DNA of 6,707 nucleotides, taken from assembly GCA_007116605.1 (NCBI GenBank), contig SKID01000364.1:1-6707 (forward strand), in the 5' to 3' direction. Shown piece by piece: positions 1 through 5,882 of this stretch (position 1 is its first letter; every line of letters starts with the position of its first letter). The notes beneath the pieces are model-generated. The model saw only the letters and a program-made list of their open reading frames with translations, had not been told where the DNA came from and did no database searches. Source of the DNA: Tissierellia bacterium (GTDB lineage Bacteria > Bacillota > Clostridia > Tissierellales > Dethiosulfatibacteraceae). The position numbers and the translations under genes are program-made.

Positions 1-140
1 CAATGGCAGGTCTCCTGGCTTGCACTCTTCCTAATCTTCCTACCTTCCCGTTTTCACAGTGGCAATGTTGGAATTTCGTCATGCTTACAGTAGCGGGGGC
101 TGCAGAGGTTTTTCACCTCTTTCCCTCTTAGCTCTCATAT
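1..140 (-). ncRNA. Cobalamin (B12) riboswitch, 3' end at or past window edge
   Basis: Read on the minus strand, this has the ordered conserved boxes of the cobalamin riboswitch: GGGAA (125-121), the GGTGAAAAACC stem-loop (about 117-107), CCCCCGCTACTGTAA (99-85), GCCACTG (63-57), GGGAAGG (49-43) and the B12 box AGCCAGGAGACCTGCC (20-5). In this family adenosylcobalamin binding shuts down expression of the downstream gene. The 5' boundary is approximate, and the closing P1 helix and expression platform may lie left of the window. It lies after the cobD stop and has its own promoter upstream, so it regulates a minus-strand gene beyond the left edge, not the cob genes in this window. A cobalt or cobalamin transporter, or a further cob/cbi operon, is likely but not visible. 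Confidence 0.95.
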
Positions 141-162
141 GAAAGAACCATTAAACGATTAA

Positions 163-192
163 ATTGTTATCAATACTATATCGGATTGTCAA
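163..192 (-). promoter_or_regulatory. Probable sigma-A promoter for the riboswitch transcript
   Basis: On the minus strand a perfect TTGACA (192-187) is followed, after 18 bases, by AACAAT (168-163); TAACAA with 17-base spacing is the alternative -10. Transcription would start near 156, about 15-20 bases before the riboswitch aptamer. The -35 is strong and the -10 only fair. The position, between the cobD stop and the aptamer, supports a transcription unit separate from the birA-cobD operon, although read-through from cobD is possible because no convincing terminator is visible. Confidence 0.6.
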
Positions 193-209
193 AATAAAAT
201 CAATCCTTT

Positions 210-1235
210 TTATGGAAAAGTTTTAAATTCTTTTAGTGCCTCCAAAAAAGTATCATTGTCTGAAGGCGATTTGACCGCCACACGAATATATCGACCCTCA
301 AGGGATTTAAAATTACGAGTATGTCTCACTACAATCCCTTTTTTGAGCAAAAAACGTATGATTTTTTCATCATTTTTAACCTGCATTAAAAAATAATTCA
401 CTTGTGATGGACAAGTAGCATAGCCTAGCTGTTGGAGCTCTTCCACCATCCGCATTCTTTCTACAGCATAAAATGAACGGGTGTCGTCTAGGTATTTTGT
501 ATTGTTTAAGAAATCTATTCCCAGTGCCTGGGCCACACCATTGACGCTCCATGTAGGATGGATTTTTTTGAATGAAGCTATCTTACTATGATGACCTAAA
601 CAGTAGCCTAATCTAATGCCTGACAATCCATAGGCTTTAGTCAGAGATCTTAAAATAATTAAATAATCATTGTCTTCTATCCAATGGGAGGTTTCTACTT
701 TTTGTTCAAGAAAAAAATGGTAAGCTTCATCAATAACCAGTGTTATTTTATTATCTTGGCAATGTTTCACAATTAGTTTTAAAACTTCAGCCTCTATGAC
801 TTGGCCGGTAGGATTATTGGGATTGCATATAAAAAGATAATCGCACTGTCTTAAGTCAAATATTTGATCGTAATGGTAAAGATGTTGGATATGATAGTCA
901 TAGGCACTCATCGCCTTTTCATATTCTCCATATAAAGGTTGCAATAAAGCGCCTCTACCATTTGGTACAAGAGATAACATCTGATAAATGGCTTCATTTG
1001 AACCGTTAAAAAACATCACTTGATCCAGATCTACCTTCTCTTGATCAGCCACTTGTTTTCTTAATAATAAACATTCATCGTCTGGATATTGGCTGACTAG
1101 AGACCACCAATCAATTTGGGGTTTGTCTAAGTAGGGAACCACATTGGTATTTGTACTGAAATCTAAAATCTTATCCGGTACCTTCATCCCAAAATATTCA
1201 AATACTTTTTCTGGATTTGCTCCATGCATTCTCAT
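210..1235 (-). CDS. cobD: L-threonine-O-3-phosphate decarboxylase (CobD-type, PLP-dependent)
   Basis: Class I/II PLP aminotransferase-fold enzyme of 341 aa. By family it decarboxylates L-threonine phosphate to (R)-1-amino-2-propanol phosphate, the linker between corrin ring and lower ligand of B12. Visible motifs: N-terminal MHGANPEKV, typical of CobD (HGGN in many relatives); NGSNEAIY near 77-84; CNPNNPTG at 137-144; IDEAY at 168-172; the PLP-binding SLTKAYGL with Lys200; GIRLGY at 206-211; and a C-terminal YIRVAV arginine (318) that should hold the substrate carboxylate. Start: an in-frame ATG at 1271 would add 12 residues, but AGGAG (1247-1243) lies 7 bases before the ATG at 1235. That ATG also forms an ATGA overlap with the cbiB stop. 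Histidinol-phosphate aminotransferase is the main alternative; the N-terminus and the cob neighbours argue for CobD. Confidence 0.9.
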   Translation of the reverse strand: MRMHGANPEKVFEYFGMKVPDKILDFSTNTNVVPYLDKPQIDWWSLVSQYPDDECLLLRKQVADQEKVDLDQVMFFNGSNEAIYQMLSLVPNGRGALLQPLYGEYEKAMSAYDYHIQHLYHYDQIFDLRQCDYLFICNPNNPTGQVIEAEVLKLIVKHCQDNKITLVIDEAYHFFLEQKVETSHWIEDNDYLIILRSLTKAYGLSGIRLGYCLGHHSKIASFKKIHPTWSVNGVAQALGIDFLNNTKYLDDTRSFYAVERMRMVEELQQLGYATCPSQVNYFLMQVKNDEKIIRFLLKKGIVVRHTRNFKSLEGRYIRVAVKSPSDNDTFLEALKEFKTFP

Positions 1236-2173
1236 AGCCATACTCCTATTATCAATAACAACGCAACCCATAAATAAGCAACGCCGTACAAAATTTGGTT
1301 GCTTTTCATTATATCCAATACTGTGGGGATTCTATTGCTATCCCCAATCCTTGGTTTTTCAACCATTTGTCCAAAGTAAACACTGCTTCCTCCAAGTTGA
1401 ATCCCTAGCAACCCTGCTGTGACGCTTTCTGGATGACCAGAGTTAGGGCTTTTATGATTATATCTGTCTCTTAAAAAAATCGTCAATGCATGATGACCAT
1501 CAAAACCTGATAATTGACCAATGAATATCATCATTAAGCTGCCTAATCTTGCCGGCACAAAATTGACCCAGTCATCTATTTTGGCAGAAAAATATCCAAA
1601 ATGTTGGTACTTTTCATTTTGATATCCAACCATAGAATCTAATGTATTAATGGCTTTATATAGATATCCAAATAATAAACCATGTCCAAAAAAACTCCCT
1701 ATGACCATATAAAAAACCGGTGCCACCAATCCATCTATGGTGTTTTCAGATGAAGTCTCTATTGACGCTCTAATCATCTCATCTTTTGTCAGGGATCCAG
1801 TATCTCTTCCAACTAACATGCCTAGCTGCTGTCTTGCATGGCTCAAATCATTGTCTTCTAACGAAGGGATTAATGCCTCTGTGTAATCTTTAAGACTTTT
1901 TGCTGATGGAATCAAATACATTAGATAGAGGCCTAGTGTCCACTTTATGACCCAGTGTAAATGGATTAACTTTTCAATGCCTATGGCTACCACGCCCACA
2001 ATGAGTAAAGTGGAAAGGGTCAGTATCAAACCTCTTTGTTTTTGATTAAATTCACCATAAAGCATGTTTTCTAGTTTTTCAATTAATTTACCGATAATCA
2101 CAACAGGATGCGGCCCTATACATTGGTCACCTATTACAAGATCCACCATCACACTTACAGCTACTTGAATCAT
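1232..2173 (-). CDS. cbiB: Adenosylcobinamide-phosphate synthase CbiB (integral membrane)
   Basis: 313 aa, normal for CbiB/CobD-family membrane proteins. It joins aminopropanol phosphate (or aminopropanol) to adenosylcobyric acid, giving adenosylcobinamide phosphate, and so uses the products of both flanking genes. Family signatures: DLVIGDQCIGPHPVVIIGKLI at 11-31, ETSSENTIDGLVAPVFY at 139-155, the YKAINTLDSMVGY stretch at 172-184, DDWVNFVPARLGSL at 200-213, and NSGHPESVTAGLLGIQLGG at 244-262. Hydrophobic segments lie near 48-66, 75-90, 150-172, 206-222 and 296-313, consistent with an inner-membrane protein. The ATG at 2173 forms an ATGA overlap with the cobQ stop and has a modest GGGTG-type ribosome site 7 bases upstream. 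Its own stop overlaps the cobD start in the same way. The bacterial name clash (CobD in aerobic-pathway nomenclature) should be kept in mind. Confidence 0.95.
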   Translation of the reverse strand: MIQVAVSVMVDLVIGDQCIGPHPVVIIGKLIEKLENMLYGEFNQKQRGLILTLSTLLIVGVVAIGIEKLIHLHWVIKWTLGLYLMYLIPSAKSLKDYTEALIPSLEDNDLSHARQQLGMLVGRDTGSLTKDEMIRASIETSSENTIDGLVAPVFYMVIGSFFGHGLLFGYLYKAINTLDSMVGYQNEKYQHFGYFSAKIDDWVNFVPARLGSLMMIFIGQLSGFDGHHALTIFLRDRYNHKSPNSGHPESVTAGLLGIQLGGSSVYFGQMVEKPRIGDSNRIPTVLDIMKSNQILYGVAYLWVALLLIIGVWL

Positions 2174-3654
2174 GAATGATCACCCTTAATCAACTGTAAA
2201 ATATAATCCATATCTAAATATTGCTCTGCATATTCTGCTAATTTTTCATAAGATTCTTCTTTAATTTTTACGGTATCTACCATCGGTAAGATTTCTCTAC
2301 CATGATAGCTTCTAATCTTATTCAACCATTGGTTTCTAAACCCATCGTTATGAAAGATATGGTGTAAATAAGTGCCAAAAACATGGTCATTATCAGAAAT
2401 ACAACCTTCTTCTCCTGAAGCATCCATCATAAAAGCCTTGCCCGACTGCCGATAAGACTGCCCCAAATGAATTTCATAACCTTCTACCCATACATTTTCT
2501 CCAAAAGCTTCCACTTGACCTTTATTATGTCTCACTGCTTTATCTTTCATAAACACCGTTTTAACAGGAAGTATTCCTAACCCTTCCATGCTGTGTCTTC
2601 CTTTTTGATCAATAAGCTCGGGATCTTCGATGATCGACCCTAGCATTTGATATCCACCACAAATGCCAGCTATAAAGCCTCCTTTATTGTAGTAGGCTAT
2701 CAACTTTTCTGCTAGTCCACTATTTTTCAAAGAATTTAAATCATCTATCGTGCTTTTAGTTCCAGGAATAATGACAGCATGGGGATTCCCAAATTGGTTG
2801 GCATCTTTAATGATTCTAACACTCACATCTTTTTCATGTATAAAAGGCTCCACATCAGTATTATTGCTAATTCTTTCTAAATGAATGACACCAATATCTA
2901 GGGGATTATCTACCTGATATTGATATAACAAATGTTTGCTTTGTGCATCTTCTGTTTCAATGTAAACATCATCAAGCATGGGTAAAACCCCTACGACTTT
3001 GATGTCATATTGCTTTTCTAACCAATCCAATCCATCTTGTAAGAGACCCACGTCTCCTCGAAATTTATTAAAAATAACGCCTTTAAATCGATGTCTATGC
3101 TCTTTTAATAACTCTAATGTTCCAACGACACTAGCAAATGATCCACCTCTATCAATATCTGTCACAAGAAGGACACTGGCATCCGCTAAATCTGCTACAC
3201 GCATATTCACAATTTCTCGATCATTTAAATTAACTTCTGCGGGTGATCCTGCCCCTTCTATCACTAGACAATCATGTTTCTCATTTAAAACTCTTAATGC
3301 TTGATTGATGGCCTCCACACCATAAGTCAATGCAAAGTCTTTCCGATAATCCATCCCTGTATATCCTTGAAAGACTTTCCCAAATAACACCACTTCACTA
3401 TGGGTGTCTCGGGTGGGTTTTAATAAAATTGGATTCATGTAGACGGATGCCTTGACTTTTGCTGCCTCTGCTTGCACACCTTGGGCTCTGGATATTTCAC
3501 AACCATCTTCAGCTACATAGGAGTTGTTGGACATATTTTGTGATTTAAATGGTGCCACATGAATTCCTCTATTGACTAGTGCGCGACACAATGCTGTTGT
3601 GACATAACTTTTCCCCGCGTCTGAACTTGTTCCTTGTATCATGATGTTTTTCAC
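2170..3654 (-). CDS. cobQ: Cobyric acid synthase (CbiP/CobQ), glutamine-dependent
   Basis: 494 aa, within the usual 480-510. By family it uses ATP and glutamine to amidate four side chains of adenosylcobyrinic acid a,c-diamide, giving adenosylcobyric acid, the substrate of the CbiB encoded next. The N-terminal ATP-binding dethiobiotin-synthetase-like domain has GTSSDAGKS at 8-16, KSQNMSNNS at 37-45, EGAGSPAEVNL at 133-143 and DIDRGGSFASVVGT at 166-179. The C-terminal triad-type glutaminase domain has PGTKST at 297-302, GICGGYQMLG with the nucleophile Cys332, YEIHLG at 393-398 and GTYLHHIF with His431 as likely catalytic histidine. Start: a GTG at 3702 is possible, but the GTG at 3654 has GAGGAG six bases upstream, gives the family N-terminus MKNIMIQGTSS, and forms a GTGA overlap with the tadA stop. 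All key residues are present. Confidence 0.96.
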   Translation of the reverse strand: MKNIMIQGTSSDAGKSYVTTALCRALVNRGIHVAPFKSQNMSNNSYVAEDGCEISRAQGVQAEAAKVKASVYMNPILLKPTRDTHSEVVLFGKVFQGYTGMDYRKDFALTYGVEAINQALRVLNEKHDCLVIEGAGSPAEVNLNDREIVNMRVADLADASVLLVTDIDRGGSFASVVGTLELLKEHRHRFKGVIFNKFRGDVGLLQDGLDWLEKQYDIKVVGVLPMLDDVYIETEDAQSKHLLYQYQVDNPLDIGVIHLERISNNTDVEPFIHEKDVSVRIIKDANQFGNPHAVIIPGTKSTIDDLNSLKNSGLAEKLIAYYNKGGFIAGICGGYQMLGSIIEDPELIDQKGRHSMEGLGILPVKTVFMKDKAVRHNKGQVEAFGENVWVEGYEIHLGQSYRQSGKAFMMDASGEEGCISDNDHVFGTYLHHIFHNDGFRNQWLNKIRSYHGREILPMVDTVKIKEESYEKLAEYAEQYLDMDYILQLIKGDHS

Positions 3655-4109
3655 GTTTGCCTCCTCAATTCTTTGAAAAATTTCTTGATTAAATCTTGAC
3701 ACTCCTGTTTCATCAAACCAAAACTGATTTGTATTTGATGATTTAAATGATAGGATTCTGCAATATTAAATACCGAACCACAGGCACCTGTCTTTGGATC
3801 TTCTGTGCCAATATAGAGTCTTTTAATTCTTGCTAAAACCATGGCTCCAGCACACATACTACAAGGCTCTAATGTGACATAAATATCACATTCTGATAGC
3901 CTCCAAGAACCTAGATGCTTTGCTGCTTCTTGAATTGCCATTATTTCTCCATGGGCTACCGGATTATTCGTTGTCTCTTTTTGATTATGTCCTCTTCCAA
4001 TAATAACACCCTGCTTCACCACCACAGCACCTATAGGCACTTCTCCTATATCATAAGCTTTTTGGGCCTCTATTAACGCCTCTCTCATAAACTCATCATG
4101 TTGGTACAT
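3651..4109 (-). CDS. tadA: tRNA-specific adenosine-34 deaminase TadA
   Basis: 152 aa zinc deaminase of the cytidine/deoxycytidylate deaminase fold. TadA converts A34 to inosine in tRNA-Arg(ACG), allowing one tRNA to read CGU, CGC and CGA. Zinc and catalytic residues: His53 and Glu55 in VAHGEIMAI, and Cys83/Cys86 in LEPCSMCAGAM. The middle of the first motif is Gly where TadA normally has Ala (HAE). Other TadA marks are PIGAVVV at 25-31, RGHNQ at 39-43 and DPKTGACGS at 104-112. Start: an upstream in-frame ATG at 4166 lies deep inside birA. The ATG at 4109 has AGAGGAG about 9 bases upstream and gives the usual length. It overlaps the birA end by 14 bases, and its stop overlaps the cobQ GTG. A guanine or cytosine deaminase is less likely given the PCSMCAGAM motif and the flanks. 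Confidence 0.92.
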   Translation of the reverse strand: MYQHDEFMREALIEAQKAYDIGEVPIGAVVVKQGVIIGRGHNQKETTNNPVAHGEIMAIQEAAKHLGSWRLSECDIYVTLEPCSMCAGAMVLARIKRLYIGTEDPKTGACGSVFNIAESYHLNHQIQISFGLMKQECQDLIKKFFKELRRQT

Positions 4110-5085
4110 ATCCTTTTTCTCCTCTAATTGAAACTTCTCCAGAGAAAAGCGCTTCAATTTCTCCATTGTCCCTTTTCACAACCAGTTCTCCTTGATCGTT
4201 AATTGATAAAACTTGTCCCTCATATTGATCAGAACCTCTCATAACAACTACTTTTTTCCCAATTAACACAGAATGCTCTCGACACACTTGTATACTCCTT
4301 GCGCCTAACCCATCATTTAAAAACTGTTCATAAAGCATATTCATATGATGAAATATACGCCCTGCTAGTTTTTGTCTATTTATTTTTTGCTTACCCTCAA
4401 TTTTGAAAGATGTGGCTGTCTTTTTCGTGGAATCATCAAAGTCCTTTGTGTCTAAATTGGCATTAATACCCACACCAATGACTATATAGTTAATTTGATT
4501 CATCTCCCCACTCATTTCCGTTAAAATTCCGCATACTTTTTTGCCGTTTAAAACCAAGTCATTTGGCCATTTAACACCCACATCAAAACCTATGTCTTTT
4601 GCCGCCAACACCACTGCTGCTGCTGCCACCTGGGTGATTTTTGCTACAAATTGAGGTTCCATCAAAGGCTTTAAAATGATGGACATCCAGATCCCCTTGT
4701 ATTTAGGTGAAATCCAATTTCGACCCATTCTTCCTCGCCCACCGGTTTGTTCTTCAGAAATAACCACTAAGCCTTCTTTTGCTCCTTCGTCTGCTAATTT
4801 TTTAGCTATAGAACTGGTAGAATCTACTGATTCGTAATATTGGAGCGCAGCGCCTATACCTGATGAAGGCATATATGGAGACAACTCATTTTCAGATAAC
4901 CGATCTCCTAATTGCATCAATCGATAACCTTTTTTAGAGACTGACAAAATTTCATAACCTTCTTCTTTCAATGCGTGAATATGCTTCCAAATAGCAGCAC
5001 GACTAATGCCTAATGTCTGACTCATCTCTTCCCCAGAAACATAGTCATCCGATTCTTGTAGTAATGCAATAATTTCTTTTTTCAT
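4096..5085 (-). CDS. birA: Bifunctional biotin-protein ligase and biotin-operon repressor BirA
   Basis: 329 aa, three-domain BirA. Residues about 1-58 form a winged helix-turn-helix (SGEEMSQTLGISRAAIWKHI at 17-36), residues about 80-270 the ligase core, and about 274-322 the SH3-like C-terminal domain ending SGEVSIRG. The ligase signatures are complete: GGRGRMGRNW at 115-124 (biotinyl-AMP loop), KWPNDLVLNGKK at 172-183 and GILTE at 186-190. It makes biotinyl-5'-AMP and transfers biotin to carrier lysines such as those of acyl or pyruvate carboxylases. With the DNA-binding domain present it should repress biotin genes when biotin is plentiful, and two matching operators precede bioY in this window. 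The ATG at 5085 is the only sensible start because an in-frame TGA lies two codons upstream, yet no good ribosome site precedes it. First gene of the minus-strand operon. Confidence 0.97.
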   Translation of the reverse strand: MKKEIIALLQESDDYVSGEEMSQTLGISRAAIWKHIHALKEEGYEILSVSKKGYRLMQLGDRLSENELSPYMPSSGIGAALQYYESVDSTSSIAKKLADEGAKEGLVVISEEQTGGRGRMGRNWISPKYKGIWMSIILKPLMEPQFVAKITQVAAAAVVLAAKDIGFDVGVKWPNDLVLNGKKVCGILTEMSGEMNQINYIVIGVGINANLDTKDFDDSTKKTATSFKIEGKQKINRQKLAGRIFHHMNMLYEQFLNDGLGARSIQVCREHSVLIGKKVVVMRGSDQYEGQVLSINDQGELVVKRDNGEIEALFSGEVSIRGEKGYVPT

Positions 5086-5111
5086 TGTTCAATGACTTAG
5101 ACACCTTTGAT

Positions 5112-5142
5112 TTAAATCTTTAGATGCACAGCCATCCTCCTT
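5112..5142 (-). other. Strong orphan ribosome site with a possible tiny leader ORF before birA
   Basis: On the minus strand AAGGAGG (5142-5136), a perfect Shine-Dalgarno, is followed by ATGGCTGTGCATCTAAAG and a TAA at 5114-5112. With normal spacing (6 bases) the GTG at 5129 would start a 5-codon peptide; from the adjoining ATG (5135) it would be seven codons, MAVHLKI. The stop lies 26 bases before the birA ATG, which itself lacks a good ribosome site. This could be a leader peptide that delivers ribosomes to birA by reinitiation, or a decayed start. No function is known, and there is no clear promoter upstream. Confidence 0.3.
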
Positions 5143-5164
5143 TTTATGATTAATTCCTCTCACC

Positions 5165-5186
5165 AAACAAGGCAAAGGGCTTGTTT
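5165..5186. repeat. Perfect 7-bp inverted repeat upstream of birA
   Basis: AAACAAG (5165-5171) and CTTGTTT (5180-5186) are exact inverted copies around an 8-base loop containing GCAAAGG, a word also found in the neighbouring repeat units. It lies about 80-100 bp upstream of the birA start, close to where its promoter would be expected. It does not match the BirA operator and has no clear U-tract, so neither an operator nor a terminator role can be assigned. It may simply be a decayed end of the repeat family next to it. Confidence 0.4.
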
Positions 5187-5191
5187 TCTTA

Positions 5192-5228
5192 AGATAAAAC
5201 AGTATCATCGCTACTTAGTATTTAGAGA
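5192..5228 (+). repeat. Intergenic repeat, forward copy 1
   Basis: Starts AGATAAAACAGTATC and continues with CTTAGTATTTAGA, matching the other forward copies in order. Its right end (the CCTTTGCTT part) is missing because copy 2 begins immediately after. First of three forward units in a row. Confidence 0.65.
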
Positions 5229-5273
5229 GGATAAAACCGTGTCCTCCCTGCTTAGTATTTAGGTCATTTCCTA
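5229..5273 (+). repeat. Intergenic repeat, forward copy 2
   Basis: GGATAAAACCGTGTCCTCC followed by CTGCTTAGTATTTAGG and TCATTTCC. It matches copy 3 closely in the left two thirds and diverges at the right end. It directly abuts copy 1 on its left and is one base from copy 3. Confidence 0.75.
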
Positions 5274-5274
5274 G

Positions 5275-5319
5275 GGATAAAACAGCATCTTCCCTGCTTA
5301 ATACTTAGACCCTTTGCTT
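5275..5319 (+). repeat. Intergenic repeat, forward copy 3 (left arm of hairpin)
   Basis: This copy is the reference for the forward unit: GGATAAAACAGCATC at the left end, GCTTAATACTTAGACC in the middle and CCTTTGCTT at the right. It matches the copy at 6529-6572 at 42 of 44 positions. Its ends are inverted copies of the ends of the unit at 5337-5381, so the two can fold into a long imperfect hairpin with a 17-base loop (5320-5336). Confidence 0.85.
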
Positions 5320-5336
5320 TTTTAAAGATTTTAATG

Positions 5337-5381
5337 AAGCAAAGGATCACGTAATGCGCGACTCTGATGCATGTTTTATCC
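5337..5381 (-). repeat. Intergenic repeat, inverted copy 1 (right arm of hairpin)
   Basis: AAGCAAAGGATCACGTAATG, then GCGCGACTCTGATGC and ATGTTTTATCC. The reverse complement begins GGATAAAACATGCATC and ends GATCCTTTGCTT, as in the forward copies. Pairing with 5275-5319: the inner stem GACCCTTTGCTT/AAGCAAAGGATC matches 11 of 12 and the outer stem is about 15 bp with one bulge. The middle parts pair poorly. Confidence 0.85.
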
Positions 5382-5398
5382 TTTAGTTAGCTTAAGCG

Positions 5399-5451
5399 AG
5401 GAAACAAAAGATCACATCATGAGCGAGTCGTACAAGGAACTTGTTTTATCC
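5399..5451 (-). repeat. Intergenic repeat, inverted copy 2
   Basis: AGGAAACAAAAGATCACATC, ATGAGCGAGTCG, then an insert relative to copy 1, then CTTGTTTTATCC. The unit itself has inverted ends (GAGGAAACAA at 5398-5407 against TTGTTTTATCCTC at 5441-5453). Confidence 0.7.
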
Positions 5452-5484
5452 TCTATTCGCATTGTATCATAGCGCTACTTCAAC

Positions 5485-5540
5485 AGATAAAAAAGATCAA
5501 CTATTTTGCCGAGAAGCGCCTCTTTTGATACCTTGTTTCC
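5485..5540 (+). repeat. Probable decayed forward copy of the repeat
   Basis: AGATAAAAAAGATC at the left and TTTTGATACCTTGTTTCC at the right resemble the reverse complement of inverted copy 2 (ends GGATAAAACAAG and GATCTTTTGTTTCC), with GAGAAGCGCC in the middle. Identity is low and this is a judgement by eye. Confidence 0.4.
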
Positions 5541-5582
5541 TTTAAGCTTAATAGACGACAAGGCGTCAAATGTGAAGCTACG

Positions 5583-5639
5583 AGGGAAACATATTGATCT
5601 ATAAAAACAAAACGAGTAGCGCGATGTATTACTTTATCC
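5583..5639 (-). repeat. Probable decayed inverted copy of the repeat
   Basis: GAGGGAAACATATTGATC at the left, GTAGCGCGATGTATTA in the middle and CTTTATCC at the right keep the order of the inverted units (GGAAACA, GATC, GCGCGA, TTTATCC) but are strongly diverged. It could pair weakly with 5485-5540. Confidence 0.4.
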
Positions 5640-5643
5640 AAGG

Positions 5644-5696
5644 GACTCTACAGGGCTATCCTTCCACTTCAACAAGTGAAACTAGCACTGTGAGTC
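5644..5696. repeat. Multi-segment hairpin upstream of bioY
   Basis: Successive complementary blocks close on one centre: GACTC (5644-5648) with GAGTC (5692-5696), CAG (5651-5653) with CTG (5688-5690), GCTA (5655-5658) with TAGC (5683-5686), and CACTT (5665-5669) with AAGTG (5674-5678) around the loop CAAC. No U-tract follows, so it is not a standard terminator. It lies upstream of the bioY promoter and is not expected in that transcript. Confidence 0.45.
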
Positions 5697-5718
5697 ATCG
5701 GAGATGCATGTTTTATCC
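5690..5718 (-). repeat. Partial inverted copy of the repeat (right half)
   Basis: GTGAGTC followed by GATGCATGTTTTATCC. The last 16 bases are identical to the end of inverted copy 1 (5366-5381). The left half is not recognisable. Confidence 0.65.
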
Positions 5719-5732
5719 TCTAATAATCTGAA

Positions 5733-5765
5733 GTTGAAACAAATGGTCACATAATGCGCGAATCA
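5733..5765 (-). repeat. Partial inverted copy of the repeat (left half)
   Basis: GTTGAAACAAATGGTCAC followed by ATAATGCGCGAATC. The core TCACATAATGCGCGA differs from inverted copy 1 (5347-5361) at one base. The expected right end (GCATGTTTTATCC) is absent. The sequence from about 5766 to 5828 shows nothing I recognise. Confidence 0.65.
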
Positions 5766-5828
5766 TCAACAGGACTCTTGGCTTCAGGTGACGTTTCCAA
5801 TGCTATCTGCCTCCAGAATCTCCTTGGA

Positions 5829-5860
5829 TTGTAAACCTTCTTCTGATTTATGGTTGACAA
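5829..5860 (+). promoter_or_regulatory. BirA operator 1 (overlaps the bioY -35)
   Basis: TTGTAAACC - 14 bases - GGTTGACAA. The left half is the exact inverted partner of GGTTTACAA and the right half differs from it by one base. This is the known form of the Gram-positive BirA operator, recognised by biotinyl-AMP-bound BirA dimers. The right half contains the TTGACA -35 hexamer, so bound BirA would block RNA polymerase. Confidence 0.92.
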
Positions 5861-5882
5861 TGCGCGTGGCTTGATGTATTAT
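5854..5882 (+). promoter_or_regulatory. Sigma-A promoter of bioY
   Basis: TTGACA (5854-5859), 17-base spacer, TATTAT (5877-5882). Transcription should start near 5889, giving a leader of about 70 bases. The -35 lies in BirA operator 1 and the -10 ends at the first base of operator 2. Confidence 0.88.

Noticed and set aside
183..206. GGATTG/CAATCC hairpin followed by TTTTT on the plus strand, resembling a terminator
   Set aside because: The stem is only six AT-rich pairs with a 12-base loop, and no plus-strand gene lies upstream in view. It overlaps the -35 of the minus-strand promoter; on the minus strand no U-tract follows.
1236..1271. Longer start for cobD at 1271 inside cbiB
   Set aside because: No ribosome site at that ATG. 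AGGAG is correctly spaced for the ATG at 1235, which also makes the ATGA overlap seen at the cobQ-cbiB junction.
1144..1422. Plus-strand open frame across the cobD-cbiB junction
   Set aside because: Lies entirely opposite two well-supported genes and encodes no recognisable protein.
2978..3304. Plus-strand open frame opposite cobQ
   Set aside because: Antisense to the conserved ATP-binding domain of cobQ; composition and lack of a ribosome site mark it as a chance frame.
3655..3702. Longer start for cobQ with GTG at 3702
   Set aside because: AGGAG is only one base from that GTG. The GTG at 3654 has GAGGAG at six bases and yields the family's normal N-terminus.
5192..5451. CRISPR array
   Set aside because: Units are only moderately alike, occur in both orientations, abut or vary in spacing, and lack regular unique spacers; no cas genes are present.
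5200..5828. tRNA or known regulatory RNA in the long birA-bioY spacer
   Set aside because: No cloverleaf, T-box, or recognised riboswitch motif was found on either strand; the structure seen is explained by the inverted repeat units.
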